Shown: positions 21,901-33,809 of the stretch, in pieces
Layout of the letters: each line of letters begins with the position of its first letter
How positions within the stretch are numbered: the first letter of the stretch is position 1
Source of the DNA: Dermacentor variabilis
Taxonomy: Eukaryota > Arthropoda > Arachnida > Ixodida > Ixodidae
Reading direction: 5' to 3'
Assembly (NCBI RefSeq): GCF_050947875.1
Contig: NW_027460346.1
Location: forward strand, 186,001 to 250,000
Length of the DNA: 64,000 bases
Notes under the pieces: generated by a model
The model's database searches: none
What the model was told of the DNA's origin: nothing
What the model saw: only the letters and a program-made list of their open reading frames with translations
Program-made: the position numbers and the translations under genes

Positions 21901-22686
21901 ATGGCTCTGAAATGTACTAGTCCCTCTGAATTAAGCACGATTGTTGCGCATCAGCGCCTATCGACTCTGAGTTTCCTGCATATGAACATACAGTCTGCCC
22001 GTTCTAAAGAAGACGAATTGTGGAATTTTCTAGATGAATTTAAATTTAAATTTTCTGTCATTATGTTGACTGAAACTTGGTACAGCAACGACACCGATAT
22101 TGTGCATATTGATGGGTATAATGTGGCCTACATAAATAGAGAAACTAGAGGCGGCGGTGTATGCAAATATGTGCAAACAAGTATCAGCTATCAGTATATT
22201 GATGGATGGTCTCGATGCTGTGAGGACTTTGAAATTCTGTGTTTAAAATTCGAAAACTCTCTATTTACTGTTGTGTATAGACCTACGCACGGCAACATCA
22301 ACAATTTTATTCAATTTTTAGATGAATTCTTTTGGTTTGTTAATGAAAATAATTATACATTAGTACTCAGAGGTGACCTCAACATTGACATGCTCACAAA
22401 GACTAGCAAACAAACTGACCTGTCAAATCTACTTCTTTCGCATGGCCTTTCAAATGTTATAACTACCCCAACTCGCATTACAGCTGCTACAGCCACCTTT
22501 ATAGATCTATTTATAACAAATTCTGCTAACCTACTACACCATGGTCCGATAAGTATCGCTATCAGTGATCATTTGCCAATTTGCCTAATTACTACGGTTG
22601 AAATTAAACAGAGGCACCCGGTGAAATCAGACATTTATTTCCAAGACAATAATCACAATCTCTTTCTTGCTTTCGTGACGAAATAA
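21901..22686 (+). pseudogene. LINE ORF2 endonuclease domain (frameshifted)
   Basis: It encodes the EEP-type endonuclease that nicks the target for target-primed reverse transcription. Motifs seen in order are LHMNIQSARSKEDEL, MLTETWY, VVYRPTHGN, RGDLNIDM, TRITAATATFIDLFI and ISDHLPI. The frame ends at a stop near 22684, while the continuing protein (DEISSLSWDDIL) is in another frame, so a small indel lies near 22665. Confidence 0.85.
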
Positions 22687-22691
22687 GCTCG

Positions 22692-24734
22692 TTGAGCTGG
22701 GATGACATACTCTCCTCTTCATCACCTGATAGCGCCTATGACCGCTTCATTAAGATCGTGTGCACAGTATACCAAAAACATTTTCCTTACAGGCACGTAA
22801 AAAAACGTAAACACGCTCGCAAGCCATGGATCTCCTCTAAGCTAATCAAAATGATGAAAGAGAAGAATAGGCTGTACCATGCGTTTTTGAATAGCCGTGA
22901 CCCAGATGATTTGAAGCAGTTTAAGAAATATCGAAATAACCAGACTAAGCTGCAAAAACAAGCTAAATGCGACTATTAATACTCCATGTTCGATGGTATC
23001 GTTGATGAAAAACAGACTTGGAATAAGCTGAATTCTATTCTATCATCAAGGCGACCCGCCAGTACTATTAAAGAGCTCAAGGTTGGTAATGAGGTTCTTA
23101 AAGATGAAGCACTCGCCAATAAATTTAATGATTACTTTGCCTCTCTAGTTAAAAGCATTTATGATCAAGATGCTTTGATGTATTTACCCAGTCCCCTTAC
23201 ACATTCTTTGTATATTGATGAGACTGTTGACACTGAGGTTTTAAATGTGTTCAAAAATTTTAGGCGATCTAAAAGTGAGGATGTGCACGGATTAAAAATA
23301 CAACCAATTCTTTTTGTTATTGACCTGCTCACCCCTTGCCTCACTCACATTTACAACATCACCCTAACCTCTGGCATTTTCCCTGAACAAATGAAAGTTG
23401 CAAGGGTAGCTGTGGTGTACAAAGGCGGAGGAAGGGAAAACTTAAGTAACTATAGACCAATCTCAATTCTTCCACTGTTTTCAAAAGGTTTAGAAAAAAT
23501 TATTCTCGTTAGGATGACTGCCTTTTTTAACAATTATTTTGTTTTAACACCATGTCAGTATGGCTTCAGGTCAGGGTGCTCGACTGAAACTGCTCTTCTT
23601 AAACAAAAGGAACTAATTTTGAAAAATATAGAGGCGAGGAAGCTAACATTGGGAGTATTCCTTGATTTCTCAAAAGCATTTGACAGAATTAACCATGGAA
23701 CACTATTAGAAAAATTGAATTGTTATGGTACACGCGGAATAGTTTTAGATTTAATTAGAAGTTACATAACCAACAGAAAGCAATGCGTATCAATAAATAG
23801 AAAATTATCTTCGTTTAAACTTATTAAGCAAGGTGTGCCTCAAGGTAGCATATTGGGACCACTTCTATTTATCATTTATATAAATGACATTGTTAATATT
23901 GATGTTTCCATTAACTATATTATTTACGCAGATGTTACTAGTTTATTCTTCTCAGGAACTAAGGAGGATCAACTCATCAATTTTGAAAATGAAATACTTC
24001 ACAAGATATATAACTGGTCTGTAAAAAATTCTCTCCAGTTAAACTGCTCCAAGACAAAAGCGGTCCTCTTTAGAGCGAAGTCCACGCCTTGTGATCTGAC
24101 CCAATGCCTCACACTCAATGACACAAAAATAGAACTTTCCGCTACAGCAAAAACATTGGGTTTTATCTTTCATGAATTGATGCTATGGGACCACCACACC
24201 GATTACTTACGAAATAAACTTAGTAAAGCGTTAGGTATGTTGCGCAGATGCCAGAGGCTACTACCAATACCACAGAAACTTGTAGTTTATAACGCACTAT
24301 TTGCTTCTCACCTGCGCTATTGTAACCTGGTGTGGTCAAATAGTACTGAGAAATCATTAGGTAATTTAGTTTCAGTTTAAAAGAATGCCTTACGTGCTAT
24401 TTCAGACTTACCTTACCATGGACATACGCGTGACATATTCCGGAAGTTCAAGATTTTACGTATAGACCACCTTTACGAGTATCCACTTATGTGTTCTTTC
24501 AAACGTGACATGATTAAGGGTACTAATCAAATCATAAACATCGCGAACTTGCAGCGCAATCCTTCTTTTCGCCTAAATCGATATACGGAACACTGGGAAG
24601 TCCCGCACCTTCGGACTAACTATGGCCTTCAAGCACTCTCCTACTGTCTTCCCTCTACACTTAACAAATATAGTCTAAATGATGTAAACATACGCCATAT
24701 ATCCAAGAGTACATTACTGCAAAAATTTCTGTGA
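22692..24734 (+). pseudogene. LINE ORF2 reverse transcriptase (stops, YADD lost)
   Basis: Reverse transcriptase of the CR1/L2 type. Motifs are NYRPISILPLFSKGLEK, YGFRSGCSTETALL, VFLDFSKAFDRINH, QGVPQGSILGPLLF and IIYADVTSLF. The second catalytic Asp of YADD is Val, which would abolish polymerisation. In-frame stops occur at 22977-22979 and 24378-24380. The same frame continues after both, including the C-terminal HLRYCNLVWSNS and a segment like ALRAISDLPYHGHTRDIF. The protein end is at 24734. Confidence 0.88.
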
Positions 24735-24829
24735 ATAATTACTTTTTTGGTTTGTCGGTTGAAAAGAATTTCTTTGCTATTTCTAAGTTGTCAGTTCTGG
24801 TTTTCTTGCATACATGTATGCATATATGC

Positions 24830-24946
<117 letters not shown>

Positions 24947-25160
24947 AACGTGTGTATATATATGCGTCTGTGAATATGTATATATTGACCCTGCCACAAG
25001 TATGTACTACGAATATCTTGCCATGTTGCTGCCTGTTGTTCATGGGGAGGTGGGGCTAGTCAAGCTGCCATTATGCAGCTTTTATCCTGCCATCCCTACC
25101 GCTTTGTATATATCAGTGTACTTATGTGGTAAAATAAACTTCTTCTTATTCTTCTTCTTC

Positions 25161-26030
25161 AAAAATTCTGCCTTCTGAACGGCACCCACGCATTTGTCTT
25201 GAGTGCGAGTAGAAGGAATTCTGCGAGTGTCCAACATAGTCTGGTTGAGAGCCTGTGTTGTGGCCACCTCTGTGTATTCGTAGCGTACTATCGCGTCGGT
25301 TGTAGCCAAGTTTGCGAAACTCTCCGTAGCCCGTGCCTTCGTGCTATTAAAGTGCAGGAATTAAGTCCCGGGAAGAGGGGAATGCTTGGAATTAGAATGT
25401 TTTGTGGTATGCACGGTATTGTTTCGGATGAGTCGGGTATTTTCTACGCCGTGTGTGTAAATACGAACTGCTATTGTTTGTAATGCCGCCCATTCACCAC
25501 TTTCGTACGCTTCGCCTCTACACGCATTATTCTTGCATGTTAATACCGAAATAACACTTGCTTGTAATTTAATTTTTTCAGCAGACGTCATCTGGTGGAG
25601 CTCCCTACAGAAATTACTGCTGTTTACCTGGTGCCACAACGTTGGATGAATGCACAAAAAGCCCCCCCCCCCCCCCCATAACGAGCATTTATAAAGAATA
25701 AAATAGACATTGCCTTATTTAACAAGGAGCTTTGCCTGTTTTTGAAATTGCACGTGGCACATATTCGATGGAGGTTTGTGAAGATCGTTCGCAATCAATT
25801 TTACTTATGAATAAAACGATTTCGCACGAAGACTGCGCGCGGTTGAGCTGTAGAAGAAAAAATAAACCAGTGGAGCTGGCATGACACGTACCAGCTAGTA
25901 TTCAAAGCGCGCGCGCGCACAAAACCGAAACCGGAAGTGGGGTTCAGGTATTAACGCCGACGGCTTGGTGCGCTGCAGTCAATTGGGCCGCTGGGCCTAT
26001 GGGAGTGTCCGCTCTTGTTGTATTCCTTTC
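25161..26030. repeat. dispersed repeat R, copy 1, right part
   Basis: Aligns with 55215-55424 and then 57407-58180. Shared phrases include GAGTGCGAGTAGAAGGAATT, GTATTTTCTACGCC, TTACCTGGTGCCACAAC and AACCGAAACCGGAAGT. The uninterrupted stretch ATTAAAGTGCAGGAA at about 25347 is the unoccupied counterpart of the TTAA insertion site in copy 2. A C run at 25664-25678 lies inside. Confidence 0.78.
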
Positions 26031-27560
26031 TCTTTGTACGTATTGTCAAACGTGCGGTAACAATGCACTCTTGTTCCACTTACTTTTTTAACAAAACGTC
26101 CTTTCATGCTTTAAACCATCAAAGCATCTGGACCACCAATGCATTTAGCCGCCCGATTTTAAAATGAGTATATCGGAACTGGTGTCGTCGTGAGAATTCG
26201 TTCCAATTGGTACTGCTTACGAACTCACCGCGACTAGAATTCGCAAATTGCAATATGTACCGTAAGATAATTAATTAAAATATATTAGCGAATGTGATAA
26301 TTAGTTGATTATACATTTCAGTTTTCTTGCGCACGTAAAGTCCGCCTCGTTGAGTAATTAATCTTGAGGACTAAAATTGGACTGCGTCCTACAGGCAATT
26401 TTTGTCATTTTTCAACTTTGTAGATTTGTCCACTCCATAGATGAACAACAACAAAAAAAGAAAACAGTATGGGCCATCACAGATAGGATGTATATACAAT
26501 CGGTCCTATTTTATCGATTGGCGCAGTGGTTAAGAAGGCAAACGAAACAACAAATTCAAGGCTTCGCAGTCTATATACAGACGACGTCTCCATGTTTAGA
26601 AGAAATGGGTCAAGACTTCGTTACTTTGTGGAAATGTTTAAAGAATACGCGTGAATGCCTGGCGGACAATGGAATTTAAGTAAAAACTACAGTTTATTTT
26701 TTTGGGGAACATATAAAACCTCCCGACAGGAATCCAAATAATCCAAAAGGCAAAAGCACTTGGCGTTCTTCTTTCAGGCGGCAAAACAGTCACTACTGAT
26801 GAGGGAAACAGTCATAAAAAGAATGAAGAGAAAACACTCAAAAACGAAGCAAAACCGGGCAAATCACTAAAAGAAAAAATACAGATATCATCAAGACAAA
26901 AGCATTTGGATACGCATTCTTTGTGGAACACTACCTCTCATTCCGCTGAAAGCTGTAGATTGAATCACAACACTGGTAAACACATATTTATGGGAAAACA
27001 AACCACCATTAGTCAGGGAACAATTACTTTAATTACCTAGAGACAGGGGCAGGAAAGAACCTGCCAAATCCCGAAACTATTTCGCCTATATACTAGACAT
27101 TAAAGCAACATGAATCATTATTCGAGAGAGCGATTTTCTAGGACGAGAACTAGTAGCGTATATTCGAAGCATGCTCCGGAGGTCTACTTCGACAGCAAAC
27201 AGCACAAGACACCATAGGTGGAACAAGCATCGGCATTCTGCATAATTATACAACAAACATGTAGAACATAATAAAAACAACTGCGCCCTTTGGCACAGTT
27301 TTTTTTTCTTTGCCTTGCTGTACTTACAGCTGTTCGTATCGTAGACGGGGTCGGCCTGTGCGGCCGGCCCTGTCTTCGACGTCGACTCCGGGTGAAACCG
27401 CTCAAATCATGGTCTGTGCCGGAGCGGACTGCGGCCTGTCTACCATGTGGGCCACGGTTTGTCCAGTGAATGCAGAAGGTAATAAGAATCTTCACGCACG
27501 CGTAATCGCTGATAAATGCAGCGGCTGCGCTTGTCCATGCATCCGTGGCGCAATTCAATA
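26031..27560. other. intronic sequence, nothing firmly recognised
   Basis: AT-rich. It contains a tRNA-like phrase TTGGCGCAGTGGTTAAG at about 26518 that lacks a credible B box. A GC-rich patch at 27330-27480 was examined for an exon and not accepted. Confidence 0.35.
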
Positions 27561-27564
27561 TAGA

Positions 27565-27645
27565 AAAAAAAAGCGTCCGTGGGGCAATGGTTTCAATATC
27601 GGGCTCGTGTGCTAGAGGTCCTGCGGTCGAGTCCTGCCGTCGGAT
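27565..27645 (+). repeat. tRNA-like SINE head or tRNA pseudogene
   Basis: A plus-strand tRNA-like segment runs from GCGTCCGTGGGGCAATGG (A-box region) to GGTCGAGTCCTGCC (B-box type). The cloverleaf is decayed (a T pair in the D-loop, mismatched stems). It is followed by an AT-rich tail. It is a different family from the Ruka-like copies. Confidence 0.5.
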
Positions 27646-27784
27646 AACTTTAATATTGTTTACCTAATTAGTTATAGCTAAGCACTTTCTTAAACAGAGC
27701 CACTTTGCAAAGTCACGAAGCCATTTAAAGCCAGGAGGACGAAGTTTGGTTAATCCATGCACTACCCATCATACCCATGCTGGT

Positions 27785-27865
27785 TGAACTGCCCTGCTTG
27801 CAGCTCCCGTAGACACTATACGACGCCACAGTTCCCTCTAGTAGTTACCGCATGAAACTCCACGG
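27785..27865 (-). repeat. decayed copy of the 18740/19372 repeat
   Basis: The phrases TTCCCTCTAGTAGTTACC and GAAACTCCACGG match the reverse of the repeat arm at 18740 with many substitutions. No boundaries are visible. Confidence 0.4.
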
Positions 27866-28862
27866 TGTGAACGACCCATTCTTCAATGACGGCATCCTGG
27901 ACAGTCCAGTCAGCGTGAAGCGAACCGTTCAGACCTCGACGGCACAGTCCACAAAAGCTTTAGCTACCGGCGGAAAGCAACCGCAAGTTTAGTTTCCGAA
28001 TTCCGCGCCGCCCTAGCGGCGGACGGCTGTTTCGACAAAATTTAAGCGACCAAAAGTGTAAAAATTAGAATGTGTCAGAATTGTGTTTGCTGTTGCAGTG
28101 TTTTCGTAAATAATACAATAATAAAATAAAACAACTTTTATTGTGCAAAAGAAAGGAAAGCGCTTTCCATTTCGCTCACCTGAATTTCATATTCGGTTTC
28201 ATCGGATGGTAAACAGTGCCGCCAACTCTAGGGAATCTAAATAGTTTTTAGGGAAAAGGGAACCTTGTCCAAATCTAGTGAAATTTTCGCGTGGAGGAAA
28301 GAACTTTAAGGCGAGAAACCGCTGTCGCTGTGAAACTACAGAGGTGACGGCGTGTTTTAATTACCTTCGCATTGGCATGCGAAGTATAACTTAATTATAA
28401 TCTCAGTGCAGCTCAGTGAACGAACATTGTCAAGTAAGCGACAAGGTGAGGATGCCCTGCGTTAGTTAACAGAGCGCTGTTACCGAGCTGTTGCCGTTCG
28501 TACCTATAGCTGGGCTGTCGATTTCTGCGTATACCTGCAATTAGACATTGATCTGAAGCCGGCCAAAGTGACTGTGGGTATAATGAGCGCGGAACCAAAG
28601 TCATCCTTTAAAAATTGCATTACAATCTAGAAGTTAGCCGACACGAACGAGCGGATGTTTCGTGGCCGGCAGATAACAGCGACACGTGCTCACCTGTGCC
28701 CTTTTCTCCGCACGAGAGAAGCTCTACGGTGATGTCATCACGTACGTGCAGCTTCTCTACCTTTGGCTAATGTGCGTTCTATTTTCGCTGCATAGCAGTA
28801 GAACGTAGCACTTTTCTACCTTTCTTAGTTTCTGCAAGCATGTACGACAAACGATAATATTT
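27866..28862. other. intronic sequence, nothing recognised
   Basis: Mixed sequence with no supported gene, terminal repeat or tRNA-like box. Confidence 0.4.
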
Positions 28863-28954
<92 letters not shown>

Positions 28955-28958
28955 TTTA

Positions 28959-28989
<31 letters not shown>

Positions 28990-29007
28990 GTTGTTGTTGT
29001 TGTTGTT
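28863..29007. repeat. (TCA)n (TTA)n (TTG)n triplet microsatellite
   Basis: About 30 TCA units at 28863-28954, then TTA units at 28961-28989, then TTG units to about 29007. The poly-Met frame on the minus strand is an artefact. Confidence 0.97.
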
Positions 29008-29149
29008 AGTGTTTTACGTTCTATGCTCGAAGTAGACTTGTTGGAAAATAAAGACATTCGCACGCTGCCCTACGGCTCGTTTTCTTTTCTGTTGCTCACA
29101 TTTTCTAACGCGACAAGGTTACGCGCTCGCGTTTGCTACGCTACACTAG

Positions 29150-29940
29150 TGATGGGAGATAGGAGTTAGAAAGAGGACAGAGAGGAAAACATTAAAAAAT
29201 AAGAAAAACAAAAAATAACACGCACACACGGAGACACAAAAGGCGTTCCAGTTAGAGACGTTCACAAAGGCCGGTAAATCACAAAAACGCAATAGCGCTT
29301 GCACGGCCTTTTTCTGTGACGTTAGGTCCTTTCGATGGTGTAGAATTCTGTTTCCCATAGTGGTTGGTCGTCCAGCTGGTCAAGTTCGTGGCGAAGGCAT
29401 TCCCTCTGTGGACTGTACTGCGGGAAGGCGCTCAAAATATGGCCAATCGATTTTCCATGGCCGCAGTGGTCACAGGTTGCGGTGTCGGTCATCCCTATGC
29501 GGAACGCATAGGCTTTGGTAAAGGCAACGCCCAACCGCAGACGATATAAAAGCGTGGCGTCTCCACGGCGAAGCTTTGATGAAGCTCGAAGACTGAATGT
29601 GGGATCAAGGGAGTACAGTCGAGAATTTCTTAAATATGGCTCATTCCATTGCGACATGGTGCACTGCCGAGCAAGCAGGCGGAGCTTCCGTGCTGGGCCA
29701 GTTCTAGAAAGAGTAATTGGTACGTGGTGGTCCTCAGTATGGGCTGAACGGGCAGCTTGATTGGCCCGCTCACTGCCGATAATCCCGCAGTGACTTGGAA
29801 GCCATTGGAAAGTTATTTTATGGCCTGCATCACTTATATGGTGTAACGTCTCTGTAATGTGAAAGATTAGCTGTTCGTGCGGTACAGCTTTAGAATTCAC
29901 CTGAAGTGTGCATGGTGCTATTACGAGTGTAACTCAAGAT
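29150..29940 (-). pseudogene. I-like LINE, RNase H and C-terminal fragment
   Basis: A minus-strand frame of 192 codons carries the end of an RNase H domain (ITFQWLPSHCGIIGSERAN) and the following I-clade segment (LLYRLRLGVAFTKAY, CDHCGHGKSIGHIL with Cys-x-x-Cys and His). The same phrases occur in the LINEs at 33515 and 52860. The reverse transcriptase and endonuclease are absent, so it is a 5'-truncated copy. Confidence 0.8.
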
Positions 29941-29975
29941 GTCGCGAGAGTGTGGAACTTACGCGTGTATGTTAA

Positions 29976-31369
29976 GAGGAAGCTTTAGCTCGTGTGCTCC
30001 TATCTAAATACATGTGGAAGTTAAAGTGAAAGTTTATTTCTTTTCAACGAAAAGAGGGCGCCAAGACAAAAGGCAAGGGCCTGACAAGGTCCTGCTCACC
30101 CGTAGAACAGCTGGCATTGTGCGCGAACACTTCACAACAAATTCACAATGAATTTCTCAAGCCTTGTAAAAAGCATGAAACAGTAAGTTAACATTCATAA
30201 AATTTGTGCAAGAAATAAATAAGTAAATCACACACACAATTTATCGCATGAGTGGTATAAACATAAATTTTTTTACAGGCAAAAATGACAGTCCTAGAAC
30301 ATAAAAACAATATCACAAAGTTTGCAACATGTGCATAAGAGAAAAGCATCTCAAAGGTAGTAAAATAGATACAAATAAATACAAAGTCTGTCGACTAAAT
30401 AATGTCTCAGCCTGTTTGTTCCGATAGGCGTTTTTAATTGTAGATTTAAAACTTTCTTGTGGAAGGTAATATGCAGTTTCAAAGGGAAATTGATTTTTAT
30501 TACCGTGGGAGTTTGGTAGCTTAGTGTTTGCTTGCCGTAATTGTTGCGTGTGATTGGAAGTTTACGTTTCGTCCGGAAAGCATCTGGACAAGACAATTAC
30601 CTCGACAAGAAAATAACAATTTATGATGATGGATGTACTTAAGTAGACAAAAATTATATACTTAAAAATACTTACAAATACTTAGAAAGTATATGTAAAA
30701 GGACAATTTGTTTTTCTCGGCAACTACTGCCCCAAATTTGGCAAGGTTTGTTGCATTAAAAAAAAACAAGATCTATTGACTGTTGGTTTCGAATTTGATT
30801 TAGGTCGTCAATTTTTCATTAAAAATTGCCAAAAAACGAAAATGTTCAGAAAACGAAACTATGAAGTTTACAGCTCTGTAACTCAGCAACTAAGAGTGGC
30901 ACCACACTTTTATGAATTGCGTATAATAGTGGATCTAAAGCGGACAAAATTGATATGTTACACATGAATCTCGAAAAATTTAGTAATATGGAAATACAGC
31001 TGTTGCAGCACGCTATTAAACGTAACAAATTCACGTAAGATGTAAAATGACATACAGAATTTGTCCGCTTTGCGTGACCTAATGGATGCCATTTACAGAA
31101 CCGTGACATCTGCTCTGGATGCCGAGCTATTAATTTGTAAACTTTGTGCTTCTATGTTCTTCAAACTTCCGAATTTTTGAAAATCTTTTTAACAAAATTC
31201 TGGCCCTAATTCGTAATTACGCTGCCAAAAGTCATTAGAATTTAATTTTCTCTCTCAAATGCAACAAATTACATTAAAATCGGTCCAGGGGTTATCTGAG
31301 AAAAACTTTTTGCGTGTTACATGTATTTGAATAGGCCGCGTCGGAGTTGGGGCCAAGCTAATGCTTCCT
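29976..31369 (-). mobile_element. GAGGAAGC inverted-repeat element, copy A (interrupted)
   Basis: The left end TTAA then GAGGAAGCTTTAGCTCG at 29972 matches the terminal repeat of the 730-bp element at 55453. The right end near 31369 reads CTAATGCTTCCT. The interior matches copy B in opposite orientation. The element is split at about 30016-30690 by a LINE fragment. It has no open frame of note. The TTAA on the right side has decayed to TTAG. Confidence 0.7.
30016..30690 (-). pseudogene. CR1/L2-like LINE, 3' fragment inside copy A
   Basis: The minus-strand frame shows FRTKRKLPITRNNYGKQTL, homologous to the C-terminal FRLNRYTEHWEVPHLRTNYG region of the LINE at 22692-24734. Only the last part of ORF2 and the 3' region are present. 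It interrupts the GAGGAAGC element between its conserved ACATGT and AAAAGGA segments, so it was inserted later. Confidence 0.65.
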
Positions 31370-31581
31370 TGTTAGTAACCAACGCCATAGGTGTCAGTGG
31401 TTGGCCCAAAAAATGCGGTGCAACCGCTTGCGGCTGATGGTAACCAAACTGGCTCGACAGGAAAGTTGGCAAGACGCGCGGAGATTAGCCAAATAAGTGT
31501 GACTGCGCGTGGGTCATCTTATGCTTGTCTGCTGCACCATTCGGAAGTTATGACGCATGGCTCATCATGCCGGCGCTCTCA

Positions 31582-31613
31582 TTATCATTGCAGTGTTTCC
31601 ACTGCAATGATAA
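31582..31613. repeat. perfect 14-bp hairpin
   Basis: TTATCATTGCAGTG, a TTTC loop, then the exact complement. It lies in the 290-bp spacer between inverted copies A and B. Confidence 0.85.
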
Positions 31614-31658
31614 CAATGTTTCCAGCTATCGATTAAGGACCGAGAAGAAAAAAACGAA

Positions 31659-32250
31659 GAGGAAGCTTTAACTCGGACCCAACTCTGACGCGGCCTATTC
31701 AAATACATGTAAAACGCAAAAACATTTTGCTGAGATAACGTCTGGACCGGTTTAAATGAAATTTGTTGCATTTGAGAGATAAAGTTAAATTATAGTGGCT
31801 GCTGCAAGCGGAATTTTGATTGAGGGCCTGAATTTTGTTACAAGAATTTTTAAAAATCCGGAAGTTTGAAAAAATATAAGCACGAAGTTTACAAATTATT
31901 AGCTCTGCATCAAGAACAGGTATCGCGGTTCTGTAGACGATATCCATTAGACAATTGAAAGCGGACAAATTCGGTATGTCATTTTACATCTTACCTCAAT
32001 TTGTTACGTGTTTACAAGGGTTGTGCAAAAGCTGTATTTCCATGTTACAAAATTTTTGAGATTCTTGTGTAACAGATAATTTTTGTCCCCTTGAGATGTA
32101 CTATTAGATCCAATTTACAGTATTGTGTCACCACTTTTGGCTGCTGAGTTACGGAGTTGTAAACTTGATAGCTTAGTTTTCTGAAAATTTTCGATTTTTG
32201 CCAATTTTTAATAAAAAATGACGACCTTCATAAAAAATTTGAAACCAACA
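31659..32250 (+). mobile_element. GAGGAAGC inverted-repeat element, copy B (truncated)
   Basis: Starts GAGGAAGCTTTAACTCGG and matches the first 600 bp of the element at 55453 in the same direction. It is opposite to copy A. Homology fades after about 32250, so the far terminal repeat is missing. Confidence 0.7.
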
Positions 32251-32879
32251 GTCACTACAGTTTTTCACTAGAGTTTTTCTCTAGAGAACATCGTTTCTTA
32301 TTTATTCATTGTACGGTATGTGATTTTTGTGTTACAATATCCACCAAGTTCACCATCACTTCAAATGACAATTTGCCTGGCTTGGGCTATGGTTCTTTAC
32401 CACTTGATAAGACTAATTCCATTCGCAGAAGATTTCAATCTACAGTGGTTTCGTAAGCCTCAATCAAAATCTAGCATAAATATTTCGTAGTAATGCATAA
32501 TATATATGACGCTCCAAGAAACACAAGGGGATAACTGAGTCAGCTGATTCGTTCCTCTGATAAATACAATTATAAAAAGGCGATTTCATTTTCACAAAGG
32601 ACAAGGACGAAGAAAACAAATGCCATCACACGTTTCAGCCCCATCCGTTTACTTATCCTCAACGTAAAAGACTATCGATTGTTCAGTAACACAGATTGTG
32701 GTCTATTCTTGCAAAACGCAATGCACTAGCTCAAGCACCGGGTTCATCTCTTTCTTGCGAAAAAATGCATTGTCATAGGAGTAGATTCTATCCTCAGCAA
32801 GCAGAAGGACCCGGCAACTAAGTTTTACCTGTACTTCCTCCATTATATTCTCTCACAATTCACAACACTGAGTTAAGAA
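32251..32879. other. intronic sequence, nothing recognised
   Basis: AT-rich, with no supported gene. It may include the upstream part of the decayed hAT-like copy that follows, but no motif is readable. Confidence 0.35.
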
Positions 32880-33401
32880 ATGCAGGCGGAAGGAGCGAGA
32901 ATCCATATGCTATATAAACCCATTCCCACTGTCTTTAAAATCATTGTTGAAGCATATTTACAACCTCAACACCTGCGTGGCACGTCGCTCGATATATCGC
33001 GCTGGGAAGACCCCAGAAACTTCGTTGCACTCGAGGAACTCTACCTTATTGGCGTCCTAACGTCAGAGTTATCTAAACCGCTTGACCCTACAGCTGTGCG
33101 CAAATTCCGCCTGAAATGCTTGGAATTTTATATTGAAGGCGCAAGCCGAATTTTCATAAGATTACCTCTGTACAGTTAGAATATGAAGGGGTTGGGGGCA
33201 GTCGATCCCAGCTGTGGGGTAGAGAGACGTGTTGCTTCAATTGCTTCTCTTGGTGCCTCGTTCCCTTTAATGCTGACTGTAGAAAACGCCAACAAGCTCG
33301 ACATCGAATGGAGGCATCTTTGCCACATGGATCTAGGATTGTCTGCGGTTGTGATGTGTCGAACATATTTGGAAGCGCGTGCGAGACAGTACGCAACGTA
33401 A
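32880..33401 (+). pseudogene. hAT-like transposase, C-terminal fragment
   Basis: One frame reads through a single stop (33177-33179). It contains KFRLKCLEFYIEGASRIF and IRLPL, then GLGAVDP, then SIASLGASFPLM and LDIEWRHL. This series (charged Arg-rich helix, Leu-x-x-Leu-Asp-Pro, Phe-Pro-x-Leu, Glu-Trp-Arg) is typical of the region before the dimerisation domain in hAT-type transposases and their domesticated relatives. Terminal inverted repeats and the DDE residues were not found. Alternative reading: a domesticated zinc-finger BED relative. Confidence 0.5.
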
Positions 33402-33809
33402 CGGTACCCCTACGTTTCCGACAGTAAGTAACTTTGTGAGCAAACTGGTGTGCCTTCCTCATTTCAGAGCTACCGTAGAGAGTTTTACAGCGAAGCTGCA
33501 TACCTCTACCGTCTTAGGAGGAGGAGGAGTAGATTTTAATGAGGAGAAAGGAGGAGAAGTCGGCCTGTAGAGCGTGTCTCTAGCCTGCAACTCTTACTGG
33601 CAAAAGGGGAAGTGGGAAATACAGGGAAAGGCAGGTGGCGGGTGATTATGTTATGGTACAATGAGATACTATATACACGTTGTCCAATATGCCGATGCGC
33701 ACTGAAGACGCAATACACGTAAGAATAATCTTCTCCATACAAAAAGTAATCTTCTCACAAAAAGTTATTGCGCAAACACATTTCGCACTGACTGCACGTC
33801 TCACAGCTT

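Noticed and set aside
22692..22979. Separate small gene between endonuclease and reverse transcriptase
   Set aside because: It is in frame with the reverse transcriptase after one stop and is part of the same LINE ORF2.
26515..26600. tRNA-like phrase GGCGCAGTGGTTAAG
   Set aside because: No B box or T-arm follows at the right distance.
27184..27558. Possible extra exon of the Ig gene on the minus strand near 27330-27480 (a GC-rich patch ending at AGCTGTAAGT)
   Set aside because: No credible acceptor or Ig landmark. The frame that fits the donor has a stop just upstream.
28757..28954. Minus-strand frame with about 30 Met codons
   Set aside because: Translation of the (TCA)n repeat.
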